7,418 nucleotides of DNA from DATKMS01 sp041497995 (GTDB lineage Bacteria > Desulfobacterota > Binatia > HRBIN30): positions 1 to 7,418 of the forward strand of contig JBGQHM010000332.1 in NCBI GenBank assembly GCA_041497995.1, written 5' to 3'. This document shows positions 1-5,679 of the stretch, piece after piece. The position numbers were made by a program, and so were the translations under genes. The notes below the pieces were generated by a model. That model made no database searches. It had not been told where the DNA came from and saw only the letters and a list, made by a program, of their open reading frames with translations. The first letter of the stretch is position 1. The number at the start of each line of letters is the position of its first letter.

Positions 1-49
1 AAACGGCGGCGGCCGCCGCAATGGTCACTGACTCAAGGCTGCCCATACC
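1..49. other. Left edge: possible tail of an upstream gene
   Basis: This stretch lies before the first assignable gene. In frame 2 a TGA at 29-31 ends an open frame entering from the left edge, and in frame 3 an open frame runs to a TGA at 72-74. Either could be the 3' end of an upstream gene, and too little is visible to choose. Bases 6-19 form a perfect 14-bp GC-only palindrome (GCGGCGGCCGCCGC). It is not followed by a T-run, so it is not a convincing terminator. No promoter was recognised here. Confidence 0.3.
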
Positions 50-643
50 GTGCGCCGTTCGCGAACGATCTTGACCTCCGCCTTTGGCGGCGTGCTGTTG
101 GCAGTCGCGGCGGACGTCCTGCCTGCTCGCGTACTGTGGGCGCAGGAAGGCGTGTTCCTCACCGAGGAGCAAGCACCACGCGCCGTGTTTGCCGACGCCG
201 ATGGCTTCGCTCGCCAGGTGGTCATCGCGTCGCCTGAGATGCGTGATCGTATGCGCAAGATCCTCGGCGCGACTGAGCCATCGGTGTGGGAAGACCAGTA
301 CGTGGTCTTCAAAGTGACGCGTGGCGACGCCGCCCTGGGCTACGCGATCATTGTCGAGGAGATCGGCAAACACCGGCCGATCACCTTCGTCGTCGGTGTC
401 CGATCCGATGGGAGCATCAGCGACGTCGCCGTCATGGCCTACCGCGAGGCCTACGGTGGTGAGGTGCGCAGCAAACGCTTCCTGACGCAGTACCACGGGA
501 AGAACGCGCAGAGCGGATTGCAGACCTACAGTGACATCCAGAACATTGCCGGCGCCACGCTATCGGTCGATGCTGCCAGCCGCGCGGTGAAGAAGGCGCT
601 GGCAGTGGGGCACGTCGCACTCGGTACGGGAGCTGCCTCGTGA
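50..643 (+). CDS. Exported FMN-binding domain protein with covalent flavinylation motif
   Basis: Seen: a 197-residue protein starting at GTG 50. An in-frame TGA at 29-31 leaves no upstream start, and a weak AAGG lies at 35-38. Residues 1-31 look like a Sec signal peptide (RR, then a hydrophobic stretch, with possible cleavage after LWA). The C-terminal half has the features of the FMN_bind family: VMAYREAYGGEVR, followed near residue 162 by DIQNIAGATLS. The GAT-x-S core matches the flavinylation motif of RnfG/NqrC-type proteins, so Thr170 is the predicted site of phosphoester-linked FMN. Family knowledge: such domains act outside the cytoplasm as one- or two-electron carriers after modification by ApbE. 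The stop overlaps the start of the ApbE-like gene (GTGA), which strongly supports substrate and enzyme. Odd point: the residue before GAT is Ala167 rather than the usual Ser/Thr. The electron donor and acceptor are unknown. Confidence 0.9.
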   Translation: MRRSRTILTSAFGGVLLAVAADVLPARVLWAQEGVFLTEEQAPRAVFADADGFARQVVIASPEMRDRMRKILGATEPSVWEDQYVVFKVTRGDAALGYAIIVEEIGKHRPITFVVGVRSDGSISDVAVMAYREAYGGEVRSKRFLTQYHGKNAQSGLQTYSDIQNIAGATLSVDAASRAVKKALAVGHVALGTGAAS

Positions 644-1641
644 GACGCACCGCGCTCGTGCTCGCCGCCGTGCTCTGCGCGGCGCGACCGGTTGCTGCCG
701 CAGTGACCGAAGTGCACTACGTCATGGGCACGTACTTCCGCATCACGGCGGAGGGCGGCGACGACGCGCACGTGCGTCGGGTGCTGGGGCGTTGCTTCAG
801 TGCGGCGCGCGAGTCCGACGCGCGCTTCTCGCGCTTTGATGCGCACAGTGAGCTGTCGCGCCTCAACGCAGGTGCAGACGATGCAGCGCCGGTTGCAGTG
901 AGCCCGGAGATGGCGGCACTGTTGCGAGCGGCGCTGCGGTTGTACGCCACGACGAATGGTACGTTCGACGTGAGCGCTGGAGCACTGACGCGTCTGTGGC
1001 GGACCGCCGCGGACTGGCCGAGCGCGGAGAGGATTGCCGCGACCCGGCAAGCTGCCGGCGCCGGGGCGTTCGATGTTGTCGGAACAACGTTGTCGCGCCG
1101 TTCGGGCGTGTCGATTGATCTGGACGGAATTGCCAAGGGCTGGGCGGTCGATCGGTGCGTGACACAGTTGCGGGCCGGCGGGATCGAGCGCGCCTTCCTG
1201 AGTTTTGGGGAGAGTAGCCTGTACGCGCTTGGTGCGCCGGTCGGAACACCGGGCTGGGTCGTATCGCTGCGTGGTCTCGACACCGAGCGCGCGCTCGGCA
1301 CCCTGACGCTGCATGATCAGGCGGTGTCCGTGTCGGCGGTGTTTGGCCACGAGCGACTCGTCGGCGTGCGCCGCGTCGGTCACATTGTAGATCCGCGCAG
1401 CGGACTGCCACTGACCTCGCCCGCGATGGCGGTTGTCGTGGCAGAATCGGCGACCGACGCAGAGGCCTTCTCCAAGGCGTTGCTGATCGACGTGCAGAGC
1501 GCCGCGACGGCCAGCAGCGAGCAGCTCATCACGGGAGCGGTGGTCGTGCGACCGTCTCGCGTAGCACGTGTCGGACGTATCGCGTTCACACCGTTCAAGA
1601 CGTCACGACCCATCGCTGCCGCTGCGGAGCCGCTGCGATGA
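640..1641 (+). CDS. apbE: FAD:protein FMN transferase (ApbE family)
   Basis: Seen: 333 residues from GTG 640, overlapping the upstream stop by 4 bases, so probably translated by coupling. A Sec-type signal peptide covers about residues 1-20 (cleavage near VAA); Cys13 is preceded by Leu, so it is not a good lipobox. ApbE landmarks appear in order: MGTYFRI after the signal, SRFD..SELSRLN, FDVSAGALTRLW, IDLDGIAKGWAVD (159-171), HIVDPRSGLPL (248-258) and the C-terminal Ala/Asp-rich motif (271-283). Family role: Mg2+-dependent transfer of FMN from FAD to a Thr/Ser of an exported flavoprotein, here most likely the FMN-binding protein just upstream. Odd points: the usual NAGGD segment reads SFGESS, and the metal-binding Asp...Thr pair of ADALSTAL is Glu275...Lys279 here. 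I believe similar variants occur in other ApbE homologues, so it is probably a divergent clade rather than a dead enzyme. Confidence 0.92.
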   Translation: MRRTALVLAAVLCAARPVAAAVTEVHYVMGTYFRITAEGGDDAHVRRVLGRCFSAARESDARFSRFDAHSELSRLNAGADDAAPVAVSPEMAALLRAALRLYATTNGTFDVSAGALTRLWRTAADWPSAERIAATRQAAGAGAFDVVGTTLSRRSGVSIDLDGIAKGWAVDRCVTQLRAGGIERAFLSFGESSLYALGAPVGTPGWVVSLRGLDTERALGTLTLHDQAVSVSAVFGHERLVGVRRVGHIVDPRSGLPLTSPAMAVVVAESATDAEAFSKALLIDVQSAATASSEQLITGAVVVRPSRVARVGRIAFTPFKTSRPIAAAAEPLR

Positions 1642-2153
1642 GGGCGTTTGCCGCCGGCGGTTACTTGCTGAGGGATGCGCGCCTCGAGGTTCGCCTCATC
1701 TATACGGGCTTCTTGGCACTGGTGTTGATCGGCATGGCGACCATGGCGGCGTTTCAGCTCCATCACATCGGTCCGACACCGAATCGGATCGCAGCCTACT
1801 ACCGCGGCGGCGAGGTGGGTGCGGAGATGACCTTTCCGAAGACCTTCCGCGAGTTGGTCGAGGTCACGCATTTCCACTCGTTCATCATGGGTGTCGTGTA
1901 CCTCGTCCTTGCCCATCTGTTCGTGGCAACACCGGTGCCGCCGTCGCTGAAGCAGACGCTCATCGTCGTAGGGTTCGCGGGGTTGGCTGGCGACCTGGTT
2001 GCACCGTGGTTGATCCGTTACCTGTCCGGCGGGTTCGCGTATCTGCAAGTGACGGCGTGGGTCGCCGAGTGGATTGGTTTCGGCGCGTTCATCTTCGTTC
2101 CGATCATTGAGATGTGGTTCAGCGATGGCCGAGCAGAGTTCCCACCAGAGTAG
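1638..2153 (+). CDS. Four-helix membrane protein with clustered histidines, function unknown
   Basis: Seen: 171 residues starting at ATG 1638 inside the ATGA overlap with the apbE stop. Four hydrophobic helices are apparent at about 20-41, 78-98, 106-126 and 138-160. Arg12, Arg15 and Arg19 precede helix 1, so the N-terminus is probably cytoplasmic and the 42-77 loop periplasmic. His42 and His43 at the end of helix 1 and His78 and His80 at the start of helix 2 would then sit on the same face; His93 is near the opposite face. Inference: this arrangement could ligate a b-type heme or contact a quinone, carrying electrons between the membrane and the flavinylated protein encoded two genes upstream. 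No named family was recognised with confidence; I recall similar four-helix proteins beside FMN-binding/ApbE pairs but cannot verify it. The gene is certainly coding, but the function is a guess from context. Confidence 0.82.
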   Translation: MRAFAAGGYLLRDARLEVRLIYTGFLALVLIGMATMAAFQLHHIGPTPNRIAAYYRGGEVGAEMTFPKTFRELVEVTHFHSFIMGVVYLVLAHLFVATPVPPSLKQTLIVVGFAGLAGDLVAPWLIRYLSGGFAYLQVTAWVAEWIGFGAFIFVPIIEMWFSDGRAEFPPE

Positions 2154-2319
2154 GGACGAGGTGAGGTGTCGCTGCGGCAGCCTGATGGCGCGCGTGACCG
2201 ATCACGGCATCGAGCTGAAGTGCCGGCGCTGCAAGCGCGTGGTGCTGGTGGCCACCGATCAGGTGAGCCACGAGTGGGTGGCGGTGTCTCTGCATCGCGA
2301 GGATGGAACGATGCGCTAG
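2125..2319 (+). CDS. Small Com-like zinc-ribbon protein
   Basis: Seen: 64 residues from ATG 2125, overlapping the end of the membrane-protein gene by 29 bases in another frame. The core reads RCRCGSLMARV...IELKCRRCKR, with Cys15-x-Cys17 and Cys33-x2-Cys36 as a four-cysteine zinc site. This layout and the surrounding residues resemble the Com family, named for the Mu phage translational activator of mom. No other phage gene is present, so the phage function should not be transferred. An in-frame GTG at 2074 would extend the protein by 17 residues, but they are low-complexity and lie fully inside the upstream gene, so ATG 2125 is preferred. No strong ribosome-binding site was seen; coupling to upstream translation is likely. 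Inference: it could be an RNA- or protein-binding regulator of the operon or the following porin, or a small metal-binding accessory. Confidence 0.7.
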   Translation: MAEQSSHQSRDEVRCRCGSLMARVTDHGIELKCRRCKRVVLVATDQVSHEWVAVSLHREDGTMR

Positions 2320-2339
2320 GTGCAACCATCAAGGCGAGT

Positions 2340-2356
2340 GCCCGCCGGCGGCGGGC
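2340..2356 (+). promoter_or_regulatory. GC-rich hairpin in the porin leader
   Basis: A perfect inverted repeat has 7-bp arms (GCCCGCC at 2340-2346 and GGCGGGC at 2350-2356) around a GGC loop. No T-run follows, so it is not an intrinsic terminator. CGGGC in its 3' arm can also pair with GCCCG in the 5' arm of the terminator at 2381-2424, which would allow two mutually exclusive structures. A regulatory role is inference only. Confidence 0.4.
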
Positions 2357-2380
2357 AAGCGGCCAGAGACCTCAGCGTCC

Positions 2381-2424
2381 AGAGCCCGGTCGAGAGCAAA
2401 GACTCGCACCGGGCTTTGTTTTTT
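2381..2424 (+). terminator. Intrinsic terminator or attenuator before the porin gene
   Basis: AGCCCGGT (2383-2390) pairs perfectly with ACCGGGCT (2408-2415). The stem is extended inward by CGAG/CTCG (2391-2394 with 2403-2406, one bulged C) and closes an 8-base loop. The 3' arm runs directly into TTGTTTTTT (2416-2424). This is a classic Rho-independent terminator for the upstream operon. It ends only 19 bases before the porin Shine-Dalgarno sequence, which leaves no room for a downstream promoter. The porin must therefore be made by read-through or from a promoter upstream of the hairpin, so the structure may act as an attenuator. Confidence 0.82.
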
Positions 2425-2456
2425 CCGGCGCGGCGAAGAACGAAAGGAGAAGAGTC

Positions 2457-4028
2457 ATGCGACCGACAACATGGGGGCGGGTAGTCGTCGCGCTGCTGAC
2501 AGCGGGAACACTCACGCGTTCGGTCCGAGCCGAGGACCTGTCCAACAAGATCGAGCGTATGGAGCAGGAGCTCAACGAAATGAAGCGCGAGCTGCAGGCG
2601 CAGAAGGACGCACAGCAGAAGGCAGCGGCGGAACAGCAGGAGCGTGACAAGCAGGCGCAGGAGAAGCAAGCCAAAGAAGATGCTGGCAAAGCGGCCGGCG
2701 CGGACTACCGGACGTTGCTGGATCGGGTGAAGATCGGCGGCTACGGCTCGATGCGCTACGAAGCGTCGGATCTCAAGGAGCAAAAGAACGAGTTCGTGCT
2801 CCGCCGCTTTGTGCTCACCGTCGACGCGAACATCGCCACGCGGCTGCGCTCGTATTTCGAGTTGGAGTTCGAGCGCTTTCGCACGTTGGAGGTGGAGAAG
2901 ACAGTGCAACCCGGGAACGGCGGGCTCAACGGCGAGCAGGCGATCGAGGCTACGAACAACTCGGAGATCTCGCTGGAGCAGGCGTGGCTTCAGTACGACA
3001 TCCACCCTTGGATGAATCTGCGCGCTGGCGGCGTTCTCGTGCCGCTCGGCCGCTTCAACATCAACCACGACGACAATCGATGGGACCTGCCACGGCGCAC
3101 GCTGATCGATCGCGGCGTGCCGGTCTTGCCGTCAACCGCAGCGTGGGATGAGCTGGGGGCCGGGTTCCTCGGCGAGGTGCCCCTCACCGACCAAGCGCTG
3201 CTGAACTACCAAGTCTACGTCATGAACGGCGTGGCTCTCGACTCCGAGTTCGAGACAGTCGTCGAGGCGGGCAATCCGAAGACGTCTGTCACCGAGATCA
3301 AGCTCAGCCCGTCGACCGGTGGGTTCGCTGGGGACGTGAAGGACTCGAAAGCGGTCGCCGGTCGCCTCGCGTTCAGCCCGGCGTTGGGACACGAGATTGC
3401 CGGCTCATTCTACTATGGACAGTACACGCCAGACTTCCTCGGCCACGAAGATCTGTGGTCGCTGGGCCTCGATGGACGCACCGGCTATGGCCCATTCGAG
3501 CTTGAGGGTGAAGGACTCTTCACGCGCTTCGAAGGCACCGGAAACGTCGCGGTGAACCTGGCCAACGCGGCGCGCGACCAGAGCTCGGTCAGCAGTGATC
3601 CGAGTGTCGAAAAAGAGATTGAATTCGAGTTGGCGCAGTTGGCGCGCAACAAGTACGGATACTGGCTGGAGGCGCGGTATCGCTTCTGGCCGGCGTTCTT
3701 GACCGATACCTTCCTCGGCCGCAGCTTCGCCAACCCGCAGCTCGTTGGGGTCTTCCGCGCCGAGCAGGCGTGGCTCGATGACCTCGTGCAAGAAGTTGAT
3801 TTCAGTGGCGGTCAGCTGACCGCGTTCGACACCACGAACCGGCGCGTCGACCGTTTCACCGTCGGCCTCGCATATCGTCCGGTGCCGCTCGTCGTGTTCC
3901 AACTTGCGTACGAGTACACGCAGACCAACGCCGGGCAGAGTCTGGCGGGCGTGACCAACTACCTGCCGGCTGGTCCGGGGGAAAGCAACGTGAACTTCCT
4001 GATGGTGGGCACGGCATTCGGCTTCTGA
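2457..4028 (+). CDS. Outer-membrane porin with N-terminal coiled coil (OprO/OprP-like)
   Basis: Seen: 523 residues from ATG 2457, chosen because AAAGGAG at 2443-2449 lies 7 bases upstream and a signal peptide (1-25, cleavage after VRA) follows at once; the frame stays open further upstream but without such signals. Residues 28-76 are a Glu/Gln/Lys/Ala-rich coiled coil, which in this class may mediate trimerisation or span the periplasm. From about residue 90 the sequence alternates like beta strands (VKIGGYGSMRYE, FVLRRFVLTVDA, AGGVLVPLGRFNIN at 190-203), and the protein ends ...MVGTAFGF with a terminal Phe typical of BAM-assembled barrels. This resembles phosphate-selective or general porins of the OprO/OprP type. 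Substrate cannot be read from the sequence. It follows the flavinylation operon with a terminator-bearing leader between, so it may be co-regulated. No terminator was seen after it. Confidence 0.87.
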   Translation: MRPTTWGRVVVALLTAGTLTRSVRAEDLSNKIERMEQELNEMKRELQAQKDAQQKAAAEQQERDKQAQEKQAKEDAGKAAGADYRTLLDRVKIGGYGSMRYEASDLKEQKNEFVLRRFVLTVDANIATRLRSYFELEFERFRTLEVEKTVQPGNGGLNGEQAIEATNNSEISLEQAWLQYDIHPWMNLRAGGVLVPLGRFNINHDDNRWDLPRRTLIDRGVPVLPSTAAWDELGAGFLGEVPLTDQALLNYQVYVMNGVALDSEFETVVEAGNPKTSVTEIKLSPSTGGFAGDVKDSKAVAGRLAFSPALGHEIAGSFYYGQYTPDFLGHEDLWSLGLDGRTGYGPFELEGEGLFTRFEGTGNVAVNLANAARDQSSVSSDPSVEKEIEFELAQLARNKYGYWLEARYRFWPAFLTDTFLGRSFANPQLVGVFRAEQAWLDDLVQEVDFSGGQLTAFDTTNRRVDRFTVGLAYRPVPLVVFQLAYEYTQTNAGQSLAGVTNYLPAGPGESNVNFLMVGTAFGF

Positions 4029-4130
4029 GGGCCGCACCCATCTGCAAGGGGCGATTCCGCGCCGTGCTCTTCATTAGACGGCACACGACGTCGTTGCACG
4101 CGCGGCGTTCTTGAGGGCGCTCAACGAGGA

Positions 4131-4766
4131 CTACAATTGACGGGCGTGGCGACGAGCGCGAGGCGGCTTGGTGCCGGTGGTGCCAACGCCGCGCAGGCGG
4201 AAGAGCTGCTGCTCGATACGCTCGTCGGCCTGCGCCAACAGCGCCTTGCTGCCACCGTACTTCTCGATCATGTAGCTGAGGTCGCCGAGGTCGTGGATGA
4301 GCAGCTGCACGGCTCGCTCACGTTCGGTCTCGCCCTTGAGCCCGGCGAGCAGGTCCAAGACGAGATCCTCGATCTCCGAGCCTTCGATGGCCAGTGCAAG
4401 TTCGAAGGCCCGCGTCAGTGTGAGGCCGCGCTCCGACTCGGCCTCGGCGGCGGTGAGCAACTCGCGGAAGCGGACGACGTGCTCGCGGGTCAGCGCGGGC
4501 GCCGCCGAGAGCGTGCGTTCCGGCGCGCTTTCGAGCAACCCGGCGACCAGGGCCAGCGCCCCGAAGTGTCGCGATTCGTGCTGCGCCATCTCGAACCAGA
4601 AGCGCCGCACCTCGTCCGGCTTCGGGAACAAGCTCTCGAAACGGCAGTACAGTTGCATGGTGCGGCGCTCCAGATCCATTGCCACCTCGATGAGCTTGCG
4701 GAGCAGCTCCGGCGGCCGGTGCTTCGGACGAGAGGGGCCAGGCGACTTCACACGCGACGGTGCCAT
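4131..4766 (-). CDS. Ferritin-like helical protein, rubrerythrin-type half-site, function unknown
   Basis: Seen: 211 residues on the minus strand from ATG 4764-4766, with an in-frame TAG just upstream fixing this as the first start; no good ribosome-binding site. After a Pro/Lys/Arg-rich N-terminus (1-20) come long amphipathic helices. Glu33-x6-Tyr40 in the first and Glu64-x2-His67 in the second match the first half of a ferritin/rubrerythrin di-iron site. Further on, Glu128, Glu131 and Glu133 and a HDLGDLSYM segment (158-166) could supply the rest, but a clean second ExxH is missing. The C-terminal ~20 residues are basic. It is convergent with the porin gene (102-bp gap) and divergent from bfd-bfr across a Fur-box region, so a role in iron storage or oxidative defence is inferred. 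The opposite strand also has a long open frame, but its translation shows no family features. Confidence 0.8.
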   Translation of the reverse strand: MAPSRVKSPGPSRPKHRPPELLRKLIEVAMDLERRTMQLYCRFESLFPKPDEVRRFWFEMAQHESRHFGALALVAGLLESAPERTLSAAPALTREHVVRFRELLTAAEAESERGLTLTRAFELALAIEGSEIEDLVLDLLAGLKGETERERAVQLLIHDLGDLSYMIEKYGGSKALLAQADERIEQQLFRLRGVGTTGTKPPRARRHARQL

Positions 4767-4813
4767 GGGGGGCTTCTAGCACGGGGCTCCGCGGACGTTC
4801 TAGTACTTTGGTA

Positions 4814-4842
4814 TTGATAATGAGTTTCAACTTCAGTATAGG
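4814..4842 (+). promoter_or_regulatory. Predicted sigma-70 promoter for bfd-bfr
   Basis: TTGATA (4814-4819) is a 5/6 match to the -35 box. After a 17-base spacer, TATAGG (4837-4842) is a 4/6 match to the -10 box. Transcription would start near 4849, giving a short leader with GGAGG at 4858-4862, 9 bases before the bfd ATG. No equally good promoter was found on the minus strand for the divergent gene; TTGAAA in the same region (minus strand, about 4823-4828) is a possible -35. Confidence 0.55.
4815..4834 (+). promoter_or_regulatory. Fur box between the ferritin-like gene and bfd
   Basis: TGATAAT-G-AGTTTCA at 4815-4829 matches the 7-1-7 Fur consensus (TGATAAT-N-ATTATCA) at 12 of 14 arm positions. 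Bases 4816-4834 match the classical 19-bp consensus at 13 of 19. It lies in an AT-richer patch of otherwise GC-rich DNA, between two iron-protein gene units, and overlaps the predicted -35 region of the bfd promoter. By position Fur-Fe(II) would block bfd transcription, though bfr genes in many bacteria are instead induced by iron, so the sign of control is uncertain. Confidence 0.68.
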
Positions 4843-4871
4843 GGGTAGTGAGAGCACGGAGGCATTGAGCG

Positions 4872-5081
4872 ATGATCGTCTGTCACTGCGTCGGGGTTAC
4901 CGACACCACGATTCGGAAGTTGATCGAAGCGGGCGCTTCCAGTGTTGCGGAGATCAGCCGCCGCTGCGGCGCGGGCCGCTGTTGCGCACCATGCCGCGAC
5001 GAAATTGCCTCTCTGCTTTACAGTCCCGCCGTGGCATCGCATAATCCGCCGCCACAGTACGAAACATGCGACCAGGTGTGA
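4872..5081 (+). CDS. bfd: Bacterioferritin-associated ferredoxin
   Basis: Seen: 69 residues from ATG 4872, with GGAGG 9 bases upstream. It starts MIVCHCVGVTD, and the cysteines fall as Cys4-x-Cys6-x31-Cys38-x2-Cys41 (GAGRCCAPC), the spacing of the [2Fe-2S] BFD domain; Cys32 and Cys37 are extra. Family role: Bfd docks on bacterioferritin and passes electrons through the heme to the core, releasing stored iron as Fe(II) in the cytoplasm. Here bfr follows after 38 bp, so the two form an operon. The last ~20 residues (from about SPAVAS) are Pro-rich and probably disordered. The upstream Fur box and promoter suggest iron-responsive expression. The length fits the family (about 64-70 aa). Confidence 0.95.
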   Translation: MIVCHCVGVTDTTIRKLIEAGASSVAEISRRCGAGRCCAPCRDEIASLLYSPAVASHNPPPQYETCDQV

Positions 5082-5119
5082 GTGCCTCCCGCCGGTTCGC
5101 CAGCCGCGGGGAGGGTGTG

Positions 5120-5593
5120 ATGAAGGGGAACGTCAAGCTGATTGAAGCGCTCAACGACGTCCTGACGGCGGAGCTGACCGCCATCAACCAGTACTTCGTG
5201 CACGCCAAGATGTGTGCAAACTGGGGCTACCGGCGTCTGGCCGAGGTGAACCGCAAGGAATCGATCGGCGAGATGAAGCACGCCGACGAGGTCATCGAGC
5301 GCATCCTGTTTCTCCAAGGCGTTCCCAACATGCAGCGGCTGGGGAAGGTGCGGGTTGGCGAGACGGTGGCGGAGCAGCTGAAGCTGGATCACGGTCTCGA
5401 GCTCGACGCCATCGGCCGCCTCAACAAGAGCATCGCGCTGGCCGTGGAAGTAGGCGACAACGGCTCACGTGAGCTGCTCGATGAGATCCTGGTCTCCGAG
5501 GAAGAGCACGTCGATTGGCTCGAAGCGCAGATCGAGTTGATCAAGCAGGTCGGTGAGCAGAATTACCTCGCCCAACAGATCCGCGATTCGTAG
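5120..5593 (+). CDS. bfr: Bacterioferritin (heme-containing iron-storage protein)
   Basis: Seen: 157 residues from ATG 5120, chosen over an in-frame ATG at 5066 because GGAGG lies at 5110-5114 and the product begins MKGNVKLIEALNDVLTAEL like known bacterioferritins; the longer form would also overlap bfd. All ferroxidase ligands are present: Glu18, Glu51, His54, Glu94, Glu127 and His130, with Tyr25 nearby. Met52, the heme ligand shared between two subunits, is also kept. The C-terminus (VGEQNYLAQQI) is typical. Family role: 24 subunits form a shell with up to 12 hemes that oxidises Fe(II) and stores ferric mineral. Bfd, encoded just upstream, supplies the electrons for release. This looks like a fully active, heme-binding, ferroxidase-type subunit. 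A second ferritin-like protein is encoded divergently. Confidence 0.97.
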   Translation: MKGNVKLIEALNDVLTAELTAINQYFVHAKMCANWGYRRLAEVNRKESIGEMKHADEVIERILFLQGVPNMQRLGKVRVGETVAEQLKLDHGLELDAIGRLNKSIALAVEVGDNGSRELLDEILVSEEEHVDWLEAQIELIKQVGEQNYLAQQIRDS

Positions 5594-5679
5594 CCGTTTC
5601 TCCCACGCTCCACGATGCGCGAATCGCACTCCGACCCGACCCCTTGTGGGGTGGGGGGGCCTGTATTAGATTCCCGCCC

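Noticed and set aside
640..700. Lipoprotein signal in ApbE (Cys13)
   Set aside because: The residue before Cys is Leu, not Gly/Ala/Ser, and a better Sec cleavage site follows near residue 20.
526..1383. Long minus-strand open frame opposite the FMN-binding and apbE genes
   Set aside because: It is a GC-rich shadow of two clearly recognised genes; the product is Arg/His-rich without family features.
2166..2456. Upstream extension of the porin frame by 97 codons
   Set aside because: The extension overlaps the zinc-ribbon gene and the terminator, and would bury the signal peptide; ATG 2457 has a strong Shine-Dalgarno sequence.
2303..2647. Plus-strand open frame crossing the porin leader, starting with a Cys-rich stretch
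   Set aside because: It runs through the terminator and out of frame over the signal peptide and coiled coil of the porin; the CxxC at its start comes from overlapping the zinc-ribbon gene.
4085..4094. 10-bp palindrome ACGACGTCGT between the porin and ferritin-like genes
   Set aside because: It has no loop or T-run and pairing does not extend outward; probably chance in GC-rich DNA.
4137..4817. Long plus-strand open frame opposite the ferritin-like gene
   Set aside because: Its translation has no domain features and no start signal, while the minus strand encodes helices with Glu-Tyr and ExxH motifs.
5639..5652. ACCCC-TTGT-GGGGT hairpin after bfr as a terminator
   Set aside because: The stem is only 5 bp and is followed by a G-run instead of a T-run.
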